A stretch of DNA of 64,000 bases from Ophiura sarsii. Its lineage: Eukaryota; Echinodermata; Ophiuroidea; Amphilepidida; Ophiuridae. Location of the stretch: NCBI GenBank assembly GCA_035610835.1, contig CM069452.1, positions 25,859,121 to 25,923,120 of the forward strand, given 5' to 3'. Both the position numbers and the translations under genes were made by a program. Below the pieces are notes generated by a model, which worked only from the letters and a program-made list of their open reading frames with translations, searched no databases and was not told the DNA's origin. Within the stretch, counting starts at the first letter, position 1, and every line of letters starts with the position of its first letter. Of this stretch, positions 10,566 to 24,200 are shown piece by piece.

Positions 10566-13500
10566 TTAACGGATAACACAATTGACACCTACCGATTTCT
10601 TTTTCTGTATACTATCTTGAAGATAAGGTATTGTCGTCTTTTGTCGATAGGCGGGAATGACATTGGTCCCGTGCAAGACGAGGAACCACTCGACAAATAA
10701 ACCGTATCTAACGTGATTGCTAGGAATCTGAAAACAGAGAGGTTATACGAATGATCAAAAAGTGGGCTAATTAAGATTTTTTCGTAAAACTATAGTTGTT
10801 TGTTTGTTAATTGACCTTATAAAATAATCTAGCGCCTTAAATCACAGATTTAAGGCGCTAGCATATTTGACGTCCCCCGAAAACCCCCCTGCTCTACGTG
10901 GAAACGGACCTCTCGGGTAGGATCGGTCGGTCGTGCGTTTTTGTGATCTTGCTCAAAACATTCGGGAAATGTTTGGTAAATTTCATCTTTTTTGAAATCT
11001 TAAAAACATTTAAGAAGATGCAAAAAATGTCTAAAAATTCTCGAAAACCTTTCAAAACAGTTTTGTAATTTTTGCAAGTTGAACCTTTTGTTTTAGTCGC
11101 ATAATCAATCTCCCAATCCCGAAGCATTATCCTCCTAATTCTAAGCCTTACTCCCTATTCCATCTCCTTACCGAATCCCATATGGTTATCTTCCACATAG
11201 ACTTTTGCTCCCCATTCGCTGTTGCTTCTTCACCCCAGGTGTGTAGAGACACAAATGGCCAATAGTAGAATCCCTCTGCAGATACGTCTAACAGACGACT
11301 TGTCAATAAAGTAGTTTCAGTTCCTACCAGGAAGAATGCGAAAAAGAAGGTTTGTTATTTATTAGAGAGGTTGTCAGTATTTAGGTTTAGCAGCCATCTT
11401 GGAGGGAATCGTATACTATGTTTAACACTTCCCACGCGCCAGGCGTCTGCAGACGACATTCCAAAATTTTACAAAATGTTTCAAAAATGTCAACATTATT
11501 GAGATTCATTACCATATTTGAAGTCACCATGAGAAATGCATTAAGATAAGTACAAACATGCCTAGTATTGGTTCAGTAATCCTTGAAATAGACCTTGAAA
11601 GGTTTCTGAAAACTCTCTTTTGTAAAACCAATAGCCGCGTAGAAAGTGTTAATATTTCATAAGAAGATACATCTGTTTCATGCTATGAATATGATGTCAT
11701 GTACCAACGCGATTGAATGTCGAGCAGGCGGGTGCGAATCCCCTTTGTATTCCGTTAAGCTTGTCTACATGGGATAACCTCTATTTCGGATTAAGGTGGA
11801 TCAAAGCAATAACACCTTTATCAGACGCAAAGTAGGCCTACACACAACTTGAACACACAGCTTACAAAATATGTTTCCATATTTTTAACCTACAATGTCT
11901 TGGTTATAATTATGTGGTGAAATTATGTTAAAAATCAAGCTCAAACTACGAATGACGATAGTTTAAAGGAAACATATTCTAAAATTCTATTTCTTCCACA
12001 CCTAAGAAAATGACTTAAGTCAACGCGAACAAAATCACACGCCCATTTCTCGGAATTTTGAAATTATGATATAGATGGTTTAACCAAGCAATCCATCAAA
12101 GCCTGTTTCGCTGCAGTCCAGGGGACTCAAGGGTAATTGCCATAAATCACACATCACATAGAAAGCGTAAACGGTATGACATTTTGATTGCTCCCGATAG
12201 GCTATATGGGGGAAAATTAAAGACTTTTGTGATATTACAGTAGTAATGGATTGTTAAAACAATCTGAATTGCAAAAATTCTCGCTGAAGCTGATGTTAGG
12301 TTTATATTAAATTCCTGTATTCTAATTGATAAAGAGTTCAAAGAGTTCCAGTGTGGAAAAGGAAAAAAACGAGAGAAAGAGGGAAAGAAAGAAAGAAAGA
12401 AAATAAATAAATGAATGTTTTACAACGCTTTTGAACGATGAAACAAAACCTACCTGAAGGTGACGTAAGATTGATGTTAAGTGCGCCTCTATAAGGGTAT
12501 TCGATATTGAGAAAGAGTTCCACATGTTCCAGATATGCCACATGGTTGTCCGGTGTTCCAACACAGCCATCGACGGGTAAATGTACGGTGAGAATATCAT
12601 CACTACTCATTATGCTAGATATTAATGGAAGACAAAGTGAAATACCATGATAATTGAGGTAATTCTGCGATTTCATAGATAATTATGTTTATTAAATAAT
12701 TCAAATTATAATATAACTTAGCAAGATCTGGTAGGCACTTGGAGCATTATCAAAAACATCACGAGATGGAAACAATATAAAATATTTTAAGGTATTTTAA
12801 TGATACAGACATTATTCGTAATTTCCCCCTCCTGACGTAAACAGGGATATATACAACTCGTCACTTATCATGGTGACCAAATGTAAATCATATATATATA
12901 TTATTCTCTAAATGATAATAGTTCTCGCCTCTGGCCTCACCAGTGAATTTCCCATTGAATATTTCCCGGGGACACTTCCTTTACACATTTTACGACTTTG
13001 TTGAATTACAAAGCCAACTACAAAGCAAAACACCTGCTTTCGGCACTGACCAATATAAAATACATATTGATTTAGCGAAGTTCAAGGTAACACTGGTATT
13101 CGTGCCATTTGATGCCGTTATCTACAATAAAAGACGCACAATAACTGAATGAGTAGACACGTATGGGGTCTACCCGCTGGTCATAAGAGTCATAACGTGT
13201 ATTTTCCTATACCACGAGTGCGCTATATAGTCATAAAAGTATCTTAGGGTTAGGGTTAGGGTAGAGTTAGGGTAGGTTTAGGTTTAGGGTTAGGGTTAGG
13301 GTAGGGCATGGTTAGGGTTAGGGTAGGATTAGGGTTAGGGTTAGGGTTAGGGTTAGGGTTTATGACTAGTGACCCGTATGATTAGCGACCCTTATGACTA
13401 GCGAGTTTGACCCGACACGTATATGCCGATGTATGCATTTGTTCTACAGGATTGATTACACACTCACCAACATTCAAATTAATATTGAGTACTCGGTATA

Positions 13501-16500
13501 GCCTGATGTTTTGACAATTCCATTTGCGTTACGATGGTAAAAACAATGTTAATGGGGAGGGACATTAATTTGTATGATACATACGGACATTCCTTTTAAA
13601 TCAGGTGCACATTCGGATATTACGTAAAGGCGCGCTTTTCAAAAGTTAGTTATTGGTGTTGATATTTTAACAGCTATACAGAAACTACATAAAGAGAGTT
13701 CGGATGTTTTTTGATACCCTTTTGGTCAATTTCACAAGGTTAATTGCGATTCTCCGCAAGAACGCGAAGCAATCTCGTCGTCGTTCTATGGATTATGGCT
13801 GATTCTTTGTGACCCTATTGATGATGGAGCGCCACCGTTGTCTATTTTGTGACATGCGATGTGCAGAGATAAGAGATAGACCAGTTGCTTCTTTAATTAA
13901 TCTACACTGAGCCAAAAAAGAAACTTATAAAATTTTAACAGATCACCATAGGGTCAGTGCACATTTCTCTTGTGTCATTGAAGCAAACAATTGGTTATTG
14001 ACTGCCATTTGAAGCAATACATTTGCAGTAATATTGTATCCAAATTTGGTACATTTTCATGCACAGAAATTATTTGGTGATCTGTTAAAATTTTATAAGT
14101 TTCTTTTTTTTATAAGTTTCTTTTTTTGGCTCAGTGTATAAAGGGATTACCGGAAGGGCGTTAGTTTGACTTCTAAGAATGCAAAGAGTAAAATGCAATA
14201 ACACTTCATTATACTCCATAAAAGGTATTACCAGCAGGAAGTTAGTTCTAGTGCTATCACAAAATGGGTAAAGAGCCATCTAATATCTGTAAATTAAATG
14301 TATTACTTGCTATTGTTATTGACTACACAAAACACTTCTTCTACTTCTTTGAAAGGGTAAAAGTTATTTGGAATCATGCAGAAATTGTCATTTCACTTGT
14401 AATGTTTTTGACTACACAGAACACGTCTTACTTCTGTGAAAGGGTTAAAGTTATTTGGAATCATACAGAAATTGTCATTTCACTTGTAATGTTATTGACT
14501 ACACATAACACTTCCTCTACTTCTGTGAAAGGTTAAATTAATTTGGAATCATGCTTAAATTGTCATTTCACTTGTAATGTTTTTGACTACACATAACACT
14601 TCTGTGAACGGGATAAATTTATTTGGAACCATGCAGAAATTGTCATTTCACTTGTAATGTTTTTGACTACACAGAACACGTCTTATTCTGAGAAAGGGTT
14701 AAAGTTATTTGGAATCATGCAGAAATTGTCTTATCTGTTTTTAAATTTAATGTTGAAAATACTATTGTTGGCGTACATAATTTCAAGAATTTTGACAATT
14801 CATCAACTATGTGGGAGCTATTGATAAACTCTGTATAGGCCTATATAAGTAAATTCAGATATGGTAATCACCCAAATTTGCTATTTCTCTTTGATTCGGA
14901 CTTAAGAATGCGTAAGGTTATTTAATTTCCATGATAAATTATCATACAATAATACAGTGATGTATGGATGATGATACTATTATATATTTGTATGACATAT
15001 TACAATTTTCGATGATTCGTAATTTAAAGCTATTGTATTGATGCATGACTTAAATGTTCACGAATGTGTTGATTCAATTTCCAATACAAGTGACTTCACT
15101 AGTATATGATTATCATAATTTATACGAAATGCAGATATTTGATGAGAAAAATATATATAAAATAAATGTAATGCTATTAAAAGACAACATGATGACTGTA
15201 ATAGCCAATAACATTATGTATATATTTGTATGAAGGAAAAAAAGAAGAAAAAAAGAAAAAGAAAAAAAGGAAGTTAGTTTGACTTCCAAGAATGCAAATT
15301 TAGTAAAATTCAATAAAACTTATCGCAACTTAACATTTCTTATAATTTTGTATACCGTTGCATTGAACTCTTTCAAATTCGTGAAGGACAAACACATTTT
15401 TGTTAATCTATCAACTGCCCATGAAAACGACATATTTGTGAAGATAACTCTTCAAAATGTATGAGTGATTAATCCGAAGTTTCACAAGTGTCACATATAG
15501 ATGTATACTTTGATGCTGCAAAGTCTATTTGAACTTGTCTAAAAATCTATGTTTTAATGTTTTAAAACAGGTATGAGCAAAAAATATCTTACATTGGTAA
15601 AAAGTTATCATCTTGAGCACCGATGATACATATATTCTTCTCGGGTACGGGTTGCCACGTTAGTGGGTCTGCCATAGTAACCATTGCATCGGCGTTTATT
15701 AGTCCAAATCCAACGGCGTGATTCACCCAAAACCCTGCGCCGTTTAAATACCACCCTTTCTCTTTGGCAAGCTGCTTGTAGTCCGACGTTAATGCAATGA
15801 GGTGTTGGACATCTCTCCAGGTTAAATTGGGACTGTTAAGTGACAATATTTAAAACATATGAAGAGCAGATATGCAAAAGGGCCTACATCCATTTGAGTG
15901 ATTTTGAGAAAACAGTATGAATGTATTTTGGACTAGTGTGATTGATCCTTTGACGATAAAATACAGTATATTTTTCAAATCAATCACATTTTTTTTGTTA
16001 TGATATTCTTCATTTTACAACAAAATGGTTGTAAGCCCTTTTGCATTTTTTTGCATGGACGCAAGTATTTTTGTAACTCTGATTTCTGTATTGAATTACT
16101 ATGGGATGTAAGGGTTTTTGTAACAATTTACCCACTATCTAGAAACTACTACCAAAATACTATATAATGCCGCGGATATAACTCAAGTGGACGTAAGCCC
16201 TTTGCACATCAGCTCTTCAATTTTAAATTAGGCCGTATTCACGCACTAAACGTGGTCTTAGCCTAAAGCCGTCGCTAACTAAACTCATGTTTAAGTTAAA
16301 CGTAAGTTTATCTTTTAGATAGGGCGTTTAACAAACATGTTTAAAGATGATGAATATCGTTCCAAGAAAAGTTGTTGAAGAGTGGCATTGTATGGAGAAG
16401 ATTCGATTACTTCCCCATAGTTTGATTCCTCCAGTTTCTGAACCTCCTTGCACATGGCATTTTACTTGAATCTGGGTTTTCCCTTTTAAAAGGAATTCTT

Positions 16501-19500
16501 ATTACCTTTTGTGAGTAAAATTATACCATTGTCATTAATATTGATCCAAAGTTAATGTAGTCAGCTCTACCGTGGAAGCAGTTCCAGTTCATGGTTCAAC
16601 ACAGTGCAAATGTAAGAGTAGCGCACAGGCATTAGATGAAACATTTGAGTTATAATTAATACATTTAATTGTTGTGAAGAAAGGGATTAATGATGTAAAT
16701 GAAACACATCACGGGTGATCATCCTAATATGTACCAAACAAAGGACTCATTTAGTTAACTAATTAGTGTGCTAATTACTGCCACTATTTAGGCACAGAGT
16801 GGTGGAAACCACCATCTGTTACTTGGCATGTTTTCTAATAGGTTGCAATTGATACTTCTGAGAGCTGGGGAAATCACTTTTGATTGACAGCCCCTTTAAA
16901 GCCTCTATAGGTGTTTGGTATATATGGGTGTGTTCATCCTGTGATGTGAGGCTTTTCTTCCGTGGCCGTCTTCCTCGATGGACGGTCATCATTTATTCCA
17001 TCAGCCTATGTTTTATTTACCTAATAAAATACTGATGCTAATAGTCAAGAAAGATTCCATGTAGCCGATAATCTAACCGTTGTATAAAGTTTAAACCCAT
17101 GCAAATGTAAAGGGCCCGAAACAGCCTTTTATACAAACAGGGTTAACAAATGGGACAGTTTGGTCCCTTAGAGAGCGACACTGGTTACTGATTACATCAA
17201 GGATTACATACAAACTCATGTTGTTCACCTTCAAAAGTTTTCATGGACTTCTTCCTATGTACCTGACAAGCTTTCTCACTCCGTACATACCAAAGAGACC
17301 TAATCTGAGGTCAGGTGATGACAAATTACTTCTCACAATCCTTCGTACTAAGCGTGCTCTTGGAGACAAAGCCTTCTACGCGATTGCTCCACGTCTATGG
17401 AACTCTCTACCTGCCTCACTCCGCAATTGTTCTACTATTCATAAGTTCAAAAAGGCTCTCAAATTTCATCTGTTTCCTAAGCATTAATCCCCCGCCTCAC
17501 GGATTCCATTCTGTTTTTAGCTTTGTATATTGTGCTGTCATATTGTGTGTATGTATAGGCCCTTTTTTACTTTGTACAGTATAACTATAATAATATGTTG
17601 CAGTAAGATATAGTGTTTTTGTGTATTTTAAGATTTTACTATTTTGTACAGCGCTTTGACCACTTTTGATTAGGCGCTCAATAAATGCTGCTTATTATTA
17701 TTATTATTATTATTATTATGGGTTGCACTGTAAATAGTTGACTTATAAAATAACAATCTCTTACTTTGCTTCTAAAACGAGCGCCAAAATGCCGGCTGCC
17801 ATGGGAGCAGACGCAGATGTTCCACAGAATTCAGATGTGCAAGAATTATCCAGATTTGTAGTCGGCATCTTGTTCTTTTCATCCAATGAAAATGAGTAGG
17901 TAACTGCCATAATACTCGAGCATTCCTCCACAAATGCCGGGATGGTATTATTTACAACAGAGCTTATTGATATGGTATAGATACTACTGGCGTAGCCATC
18001 GCAGTTGCAATTATCCCCGAAATAACCTCCGTTACCAGCTGCCCATACGAAGATGTTACCCTTTCCTTGGCGACCCTGTTAGGAGCAACAAATTGAATTC
18101 AAGTTGAGGTAAAGGTTGTGTAGAATATTGGTGTATTTCAGGATGGTGTTTTGAAAGAGTACTTTATTATAGCGGTCTATTAATTTAGCAATGTCTTAAT
18201 ATATCTATCCTGTCCAGTATACCGAAGGCTTGTTGCATGGAATACATGGAATAGGAATGTACCCCAATACAATACATGGGATACTCGGGGAATCATAGAT
18301 AAATTGATGATATGGAGAGCTTTGTTGCTAAGGGGCCACCAGACCACCCCGACATGTTACTCATTTTGCATTAGTGAATTTGTATTGACAAGTCCATGGA
18401 ATTAATCAAATTATTGTATGGCTGTGTTCATCTGTTTCTATATGACTTGGATTAGTGCATCCATGCACGCCAATTGAGGCAACAACCAATACAAGCCACA
18501 TTCTACATAATGCATAGCCATCCATGCAATAATGTAAAATGAGTAAAAAGGCAGAAGTGGATGTAGGCCCTTTTGCAAAACAGCTCTTCATATACGGTAT
18601 GTAAGTTCTATGAAGTGCAGTAAGGATATGCTTTTGCGGGTGTGTCAGTGGTCAAGAAACCAGATCTTTAACTTCATAATTGTAGGACTTTAAGAACTTT
18701 ATGAGCACGATGGTGGACTGGATGCTCGTGTTTTATAGTGACAACATTGATACTAACGCAAATTGAAAATACAAAACAAGGTATTCTAGCTAATACTACC
18801 GTTTCAATGGCATAATCAAAGGCTTCGTAAGCCAATTCGTTTGGTCCTTCTAACGTAGTGCCTTCATCACATGGTCCCCAACTAGCGCTATATATATCCA
18901 CATAGTCATTCCTGTGGCCAATGGATCGGGCTTCTAACGCGTCTGTTATTAAGCCATCAAGCATTCGAATACCTGCATACGTACATGTGTTTCAGATGGA
19001 ATAATCGTGTGAAATATATTATTATAGAAAACTATTTTGACTGCCTTGGGTTCATTTCAATCAACTTTAATGAGCCTCTATACTCTATTTACGTATATGC
19101 ATGTATTATATACACTGACATCTTTTCAATTTTTCCTTTGCCGTGTCATTGTTAGGGTTCTATCAGTTTATACGTAGCGAGGGTCGATGGCGTTAGGAGC
19201 AAGAATAGTTTCAACGAAAATAGGGATTATTATAGCTTTGAACGAGTACGTCGCCATAATTTAGATGTTGAAAGTGATAGGGAGATAGGAAAGACCCTCG
19301 TCTGCCTCGCACTGTTCAATGATTTACAAAGAACCTGGCAAAGAACAAGAATCATACAACATCAAATAGGTGGGCCGAGCGTATTTCAACCAGTGATATT
19401 TAACGTTCTATTCCTTATAAATTCCATAATTTAAAAATAAAGGAGATTTTTCCATGAAAATACCACCAAAAATGGTGATAATTCAAATTATGGGTTTAAA

Positions 19501-21106
19501 AACGTAAACGCTGTACCTAATTTGAAAATTATTAAAAACAGTGTTTATAGACTTCAAACGCTGTTTTCTCGAAATGGTCGTTTGGATCAACCCCGGGGTT
19601 ATTTTTCAAAAAGTATGAAGTTGAAATTTCGAATGGAACTAGAATAAATAGTTCTACAAGGGATAGCATAGCCTTTTTGCATATTTGTACTTTTTTGAAA
19701 CTTATAGCCATTTTTATTTTCAAAAATGCTCATTTTTGGTTAAAAAAATGATTTTTAATATTTTTCGTCAAAAAATTCATGTGTATCAGCCTATTTTTAG
19801 TTTAAAAAAATCAACGACAAATGTGTGCGTACTCCCAGGAGAAGGCCTACCCCGGGATAAAATAGCCGATAAAATCCAAGATGGCCGCCATTATTATGCA
19901 AATGAGATGAATTTTGTAAAATCATTTCCCGGCAATCCTCTAGCATGGTCATATTAAGTATCAACATATCCAAAATGAACTTTGAAGGACATAAAATAAC
20001 ATACGGTCATGTGTACTCCGGTTAGTCCCAATTGCAAACACCTTCGCCGTAGGAGTTTTCCGAAGAAATTCACTACACATTTGTAGGGGTCAAAGATGCA
20101 AGCACAGTGATCAGTGAATGAAGGAAAAAAACACCCACGGGGCAAAAAAAAGAAGTGAAAATAGCGCAATTTGTTTCCCGTAATTTCTCACCAACGAAAT
20201 CACAAAAGCCAGTCTGATTATTTAATTAGGTGTAAAATATATCAATGGCGTCCGCGGCGAGAAATCTTTGTGAGCAACCTCGAAACCCACGTCAATTCTT
20301 CCTGAGTAAAGACCTATTCCCCATTCACATCTCTGTGTGAAATGAATGATCCATTTATGTGTTCTTTTTAGTCCCTTTTAGCAGTAACCATGGTAACTAT
20401 CATCATTGCTTTCAGACAAAAAAGCTCAAATGTTCCCCATGTTCGAAATAGGATGACGTAAATCTATTGTTAAAGGGACACAATGTCATGTTGATTTTTT
20501 AAATTTGAATTATGTTACTTCCATATTCAAGATGAACATTAAAAATTGCCATTATTGTTGTTTCTAATTTTAAAAAACCCCAACAAAACCTGATTAAAAA
20601 AATGTTTTAAATATGTTGGAATACCACCCTTAACCATGTAAAATGCTGGTTGCGGCTCTACCAGCATTTTTGAATCGACGTTTTGTTGTACAAAGAGGGC
20701 TGATTTGTCTTAATCCTCATAGGTGTAAGTTCATACATGTAATACAATTGTAAAAATAACCAAATCCCAGTTTTTATCATATATTTTGCAATTGAGGGCG
20801 CTGCCTCCACCACATATCTTAATGCCCCTTTAATATGATTAATTCTTGTTTGTTTTATGGGTTAAATAGACAACGCAATTTGAGAATAGTGCAATTCTGT
20901 ATTGTGTCTCTGAATCCCCGATGTCTGGCAAGCTGTTTAATCTCTGTTGTTCAATTCAACGTTTAAAGTACAATTAACTGTTTAAGTGCAAAATAATATC
21001 AACTCTTCAGTAGTCACTGTTAATTTTAGAGTGCAATATCATTATGTATTTCACCAGTCTTTTTATCATTCAGTTATAATCTGTTTGAATATATTAAAAC
21101 AGATAA

Positions 21107-21145
<39 letters not shown>

Positions 21146-21177
21146 AGGTTTGTATTTGTTGCTACAATTTCGTGTAC

Positions 21178-21208
<31 letters not shown>

Positions 21209-24200
21209 TCAGAGGTATAGACCTTCCGGAATATTATCGCTACTCTGAGTTTCATGGACAATCCCATACGGTCATTTTGTCCAATCATCAGGCGAATAGT
21301 AATGGGCAGTGCATCATTTTGATAATTTATTATATATATATATATATATATATCTGATTATAATGTTAGGGGACCGCTATAGTATTTTGCATTTCTTTTT
21401 AGATCTGTATATTACACACTGTTAATCCGGTTGTAAACAAGACGTTACACAACAACACTGTTTAATATATGAACCTGGCAACCGGTTATTTAAAAAAGTA
21501 CACAACTTGTTTAAAATATAAGAAAAGTATGGTTAGAAATTAATACAATACTCTCTGACGTAACAGGGAAAAAAAAGTAAAAGTGTCTGTGACAGATATT
21601 CTTTTTGGTTATTTTAAGGGTAACAAGAAATGTAATAATGTAAGCAATACGATTATTTCTGTGGCCAAAATGTGCATTAGCAAGTTTAAATACGGAAAGC
21701 ATCCAAATGTTGTTGGATTATTATTGCATGAACTCAGAGTTCGACAACTGACATATATGTAGCTTGTAGTCATATTACTATACAATTTGATAAATTATTA
21801 TATTATTATGCAACATTAGCATGATATACATTGTAATCAATTTTAAGGATAGATCAAGTAAGTAAGTGTTTATAATGATGAATAGAAATTATGCTATGTA
21901 AAAGATTGAATGTATGTACAATGTAATATTGATAAGTGGTGATAAATAAATACAAAAGATTTAAAAAAAACTTGTTTAAAATGTTGCACAACCTTGTGAA
22001 AGTTTACAAGAAGTTGTGTGAAAATGTACACAATTGTGTAATTTTCTTACACAACCGATTTAGCTAGATTGACAGTGCACTAAAGTGATTTTGTCTATGG
22101 GCAGCAAATTGTTTGAATGAAAATAATTGAATGAGTAAACTGAATAAATCGTTATCATCAAAGAAATACGTTTACCTGTGTTTTTGAGCTTTGAATCCAT
22201 TGATTTGATTATACCTCGTAATTTGATAACATAATGTTTGGCTTATATAATAAATACGAGGGTCATTCAATAAGGCCTACCTCATAACATTGCTATTATA
22301 TATATAAGCCAGTTTTTATTTAATATCACACAATCCGTGACAATCGTATCCTAGAATTTCGGATACAAATTCACAGTAAATTGGTTTGAGTAATGGTTGG
22401 AAACGGGTGAAAAACAGCAAGTGCTATTAATTTGGCAAATTCTAAGAGACAAAACGTACCTATCAGTCAATTAAAACCGTTCTAAATTTCAGATATCTCT
22501 TTCACAGATTATAAACAATAACAGTGACTGATTTCTTGGGAACAGAGTGCCCTATAATTAGCAGAGCCAGGTCATGACAGTTTCTAACCCTACCCTGGAG
22601 AACCACTGCAAAAGTCGTATTTGCTTTTCATAAAAACTAAGAACCTTCCAATATACTGGACTAAATGCGGGACTCGAAGAGATGATTTTCTACCATTGTC
22701 TACCTGATTGACTATTCTGAAGGTTGCATATAAAGAAAACTCATAAAATGACTATCATGTTAAAGATTTAATATACGAGGCATCACTGTGGCTTGACTTA
22801 TAAGAACGTAAATGTGACTTTATAGCATATACGGTATTCCAGTATGCTAAAGGCGTAGCAATACATCCAAGTTGATATTATACTATTTGCAAGCCTTACA
22901 AATGGATAGTATTGCCTGCAATCTTTTTATACATGAGAATACTCTATTATATTCAGATAACATTCATTGATTTCCATTTTCAGTATTTAAATCGTGCTCT
23001 TATATCTAATTATACAATACGGGGAAAACCCCCGAAAAAACCCCATGTATTTATCTTTAGGATAATTTTCCTTTTCCGTTATCAAATTTCTCTCTGGCTT
23101 TGATCGCATCATAACAAAAGTGAAACAAATGTCAATCTTCATTTACTATACTTGTGTAGCTATACTGCCCCCACGACAAAACAGTATAACTGACATTTTG
23201 GTGTTTTGAAGATATTCAAGAAAACATGTTTTTTTTAAAGTACATTCTGTGTTTGGTTTTCAATATAACATATTTAAATGTATATTATGAAGCTATTTAA
23301 ATATGGGGAAGTAAATGAGCACAAACGTTTAAATTTCATATTTATTAGAGTTTACAAGTTTATATTTTTTAGGTATGCACCCAAGCCTGATTTAAACGGC
23401 AGTTTTGAATTCCCCTATCTGAGAATACTCTTTTTGTTATAGTCATGTATGTAGAACCGAAGAATTAGGACAAGGTCACCGTGTAGTGAAAAGGGAGAAA
23501 GCCAAGGACAATGCAATCGATTCATGATTACAATTGTTACATAATAGTTGTCACGTTTGTTGAAACAGAGTCTTATAGAATATGAAATAATCTATAAAAT
23601 GAGAGCAAAATAATGTTTGTTCCATACAGGGATGAAGAGTTATTGTAAATTGAATGTAGAATTGGGAACATTTTTGATATTCCCCATAGATATTGTACAC
23701 AGCGCCACCACCACCGCCACCGCCGCCACCGCCACCGCCATCACCCCTGACTTTCACAATATACCGTAATCAATCATATCTCAGTCAAACATTTATAGAA
23801 ATACCAGATTTATTCACATAATAAAGCTAGATAGATAGGCTTTCAAATGACACCTCAACCATTGCTCTACCATATGTGTGGTGGCATGGGAAAACCCTTC
23901 ACATGGTCATTTTCTAGCAACCTGGTTTTTTTTATTTGGCAGAGAGCTTAATACTCTACTGAGTATAGTACTGTTTAAATTTTTCAAAAATTCCATCTAG
24001 AACTACAGTTATAATATTTTAAAGATGGCAAGTTTATGCGCAATACTAAAAATGGAAACTGAAATTCAAAGGTTCAAACTTCATGTACACAAAATCTTTT
24101 AAATTCTTTGATAATAATAAAACTACACTGTTATATCACACAGAATAGCTTGTCATGTGATAAGGACTTTTGATATGAACCAAGTTTTTTGCGATATTAT

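Noticed and set aside
11720..11755. GGGTGCGAATCCCC tRNA-like loop
   Set aside because: An isolated stem with no acceptor or anticodon arms.
12338..12676. 112-aa ORF across convertase exon 10
   Set aside because: The real coding part is 12614-12454. The remainder is intron read-through including the purine microsatellite.
23551..23757. Polyglycine ORF
   Set aside because: It is a translated trinucleotide microsatellite.
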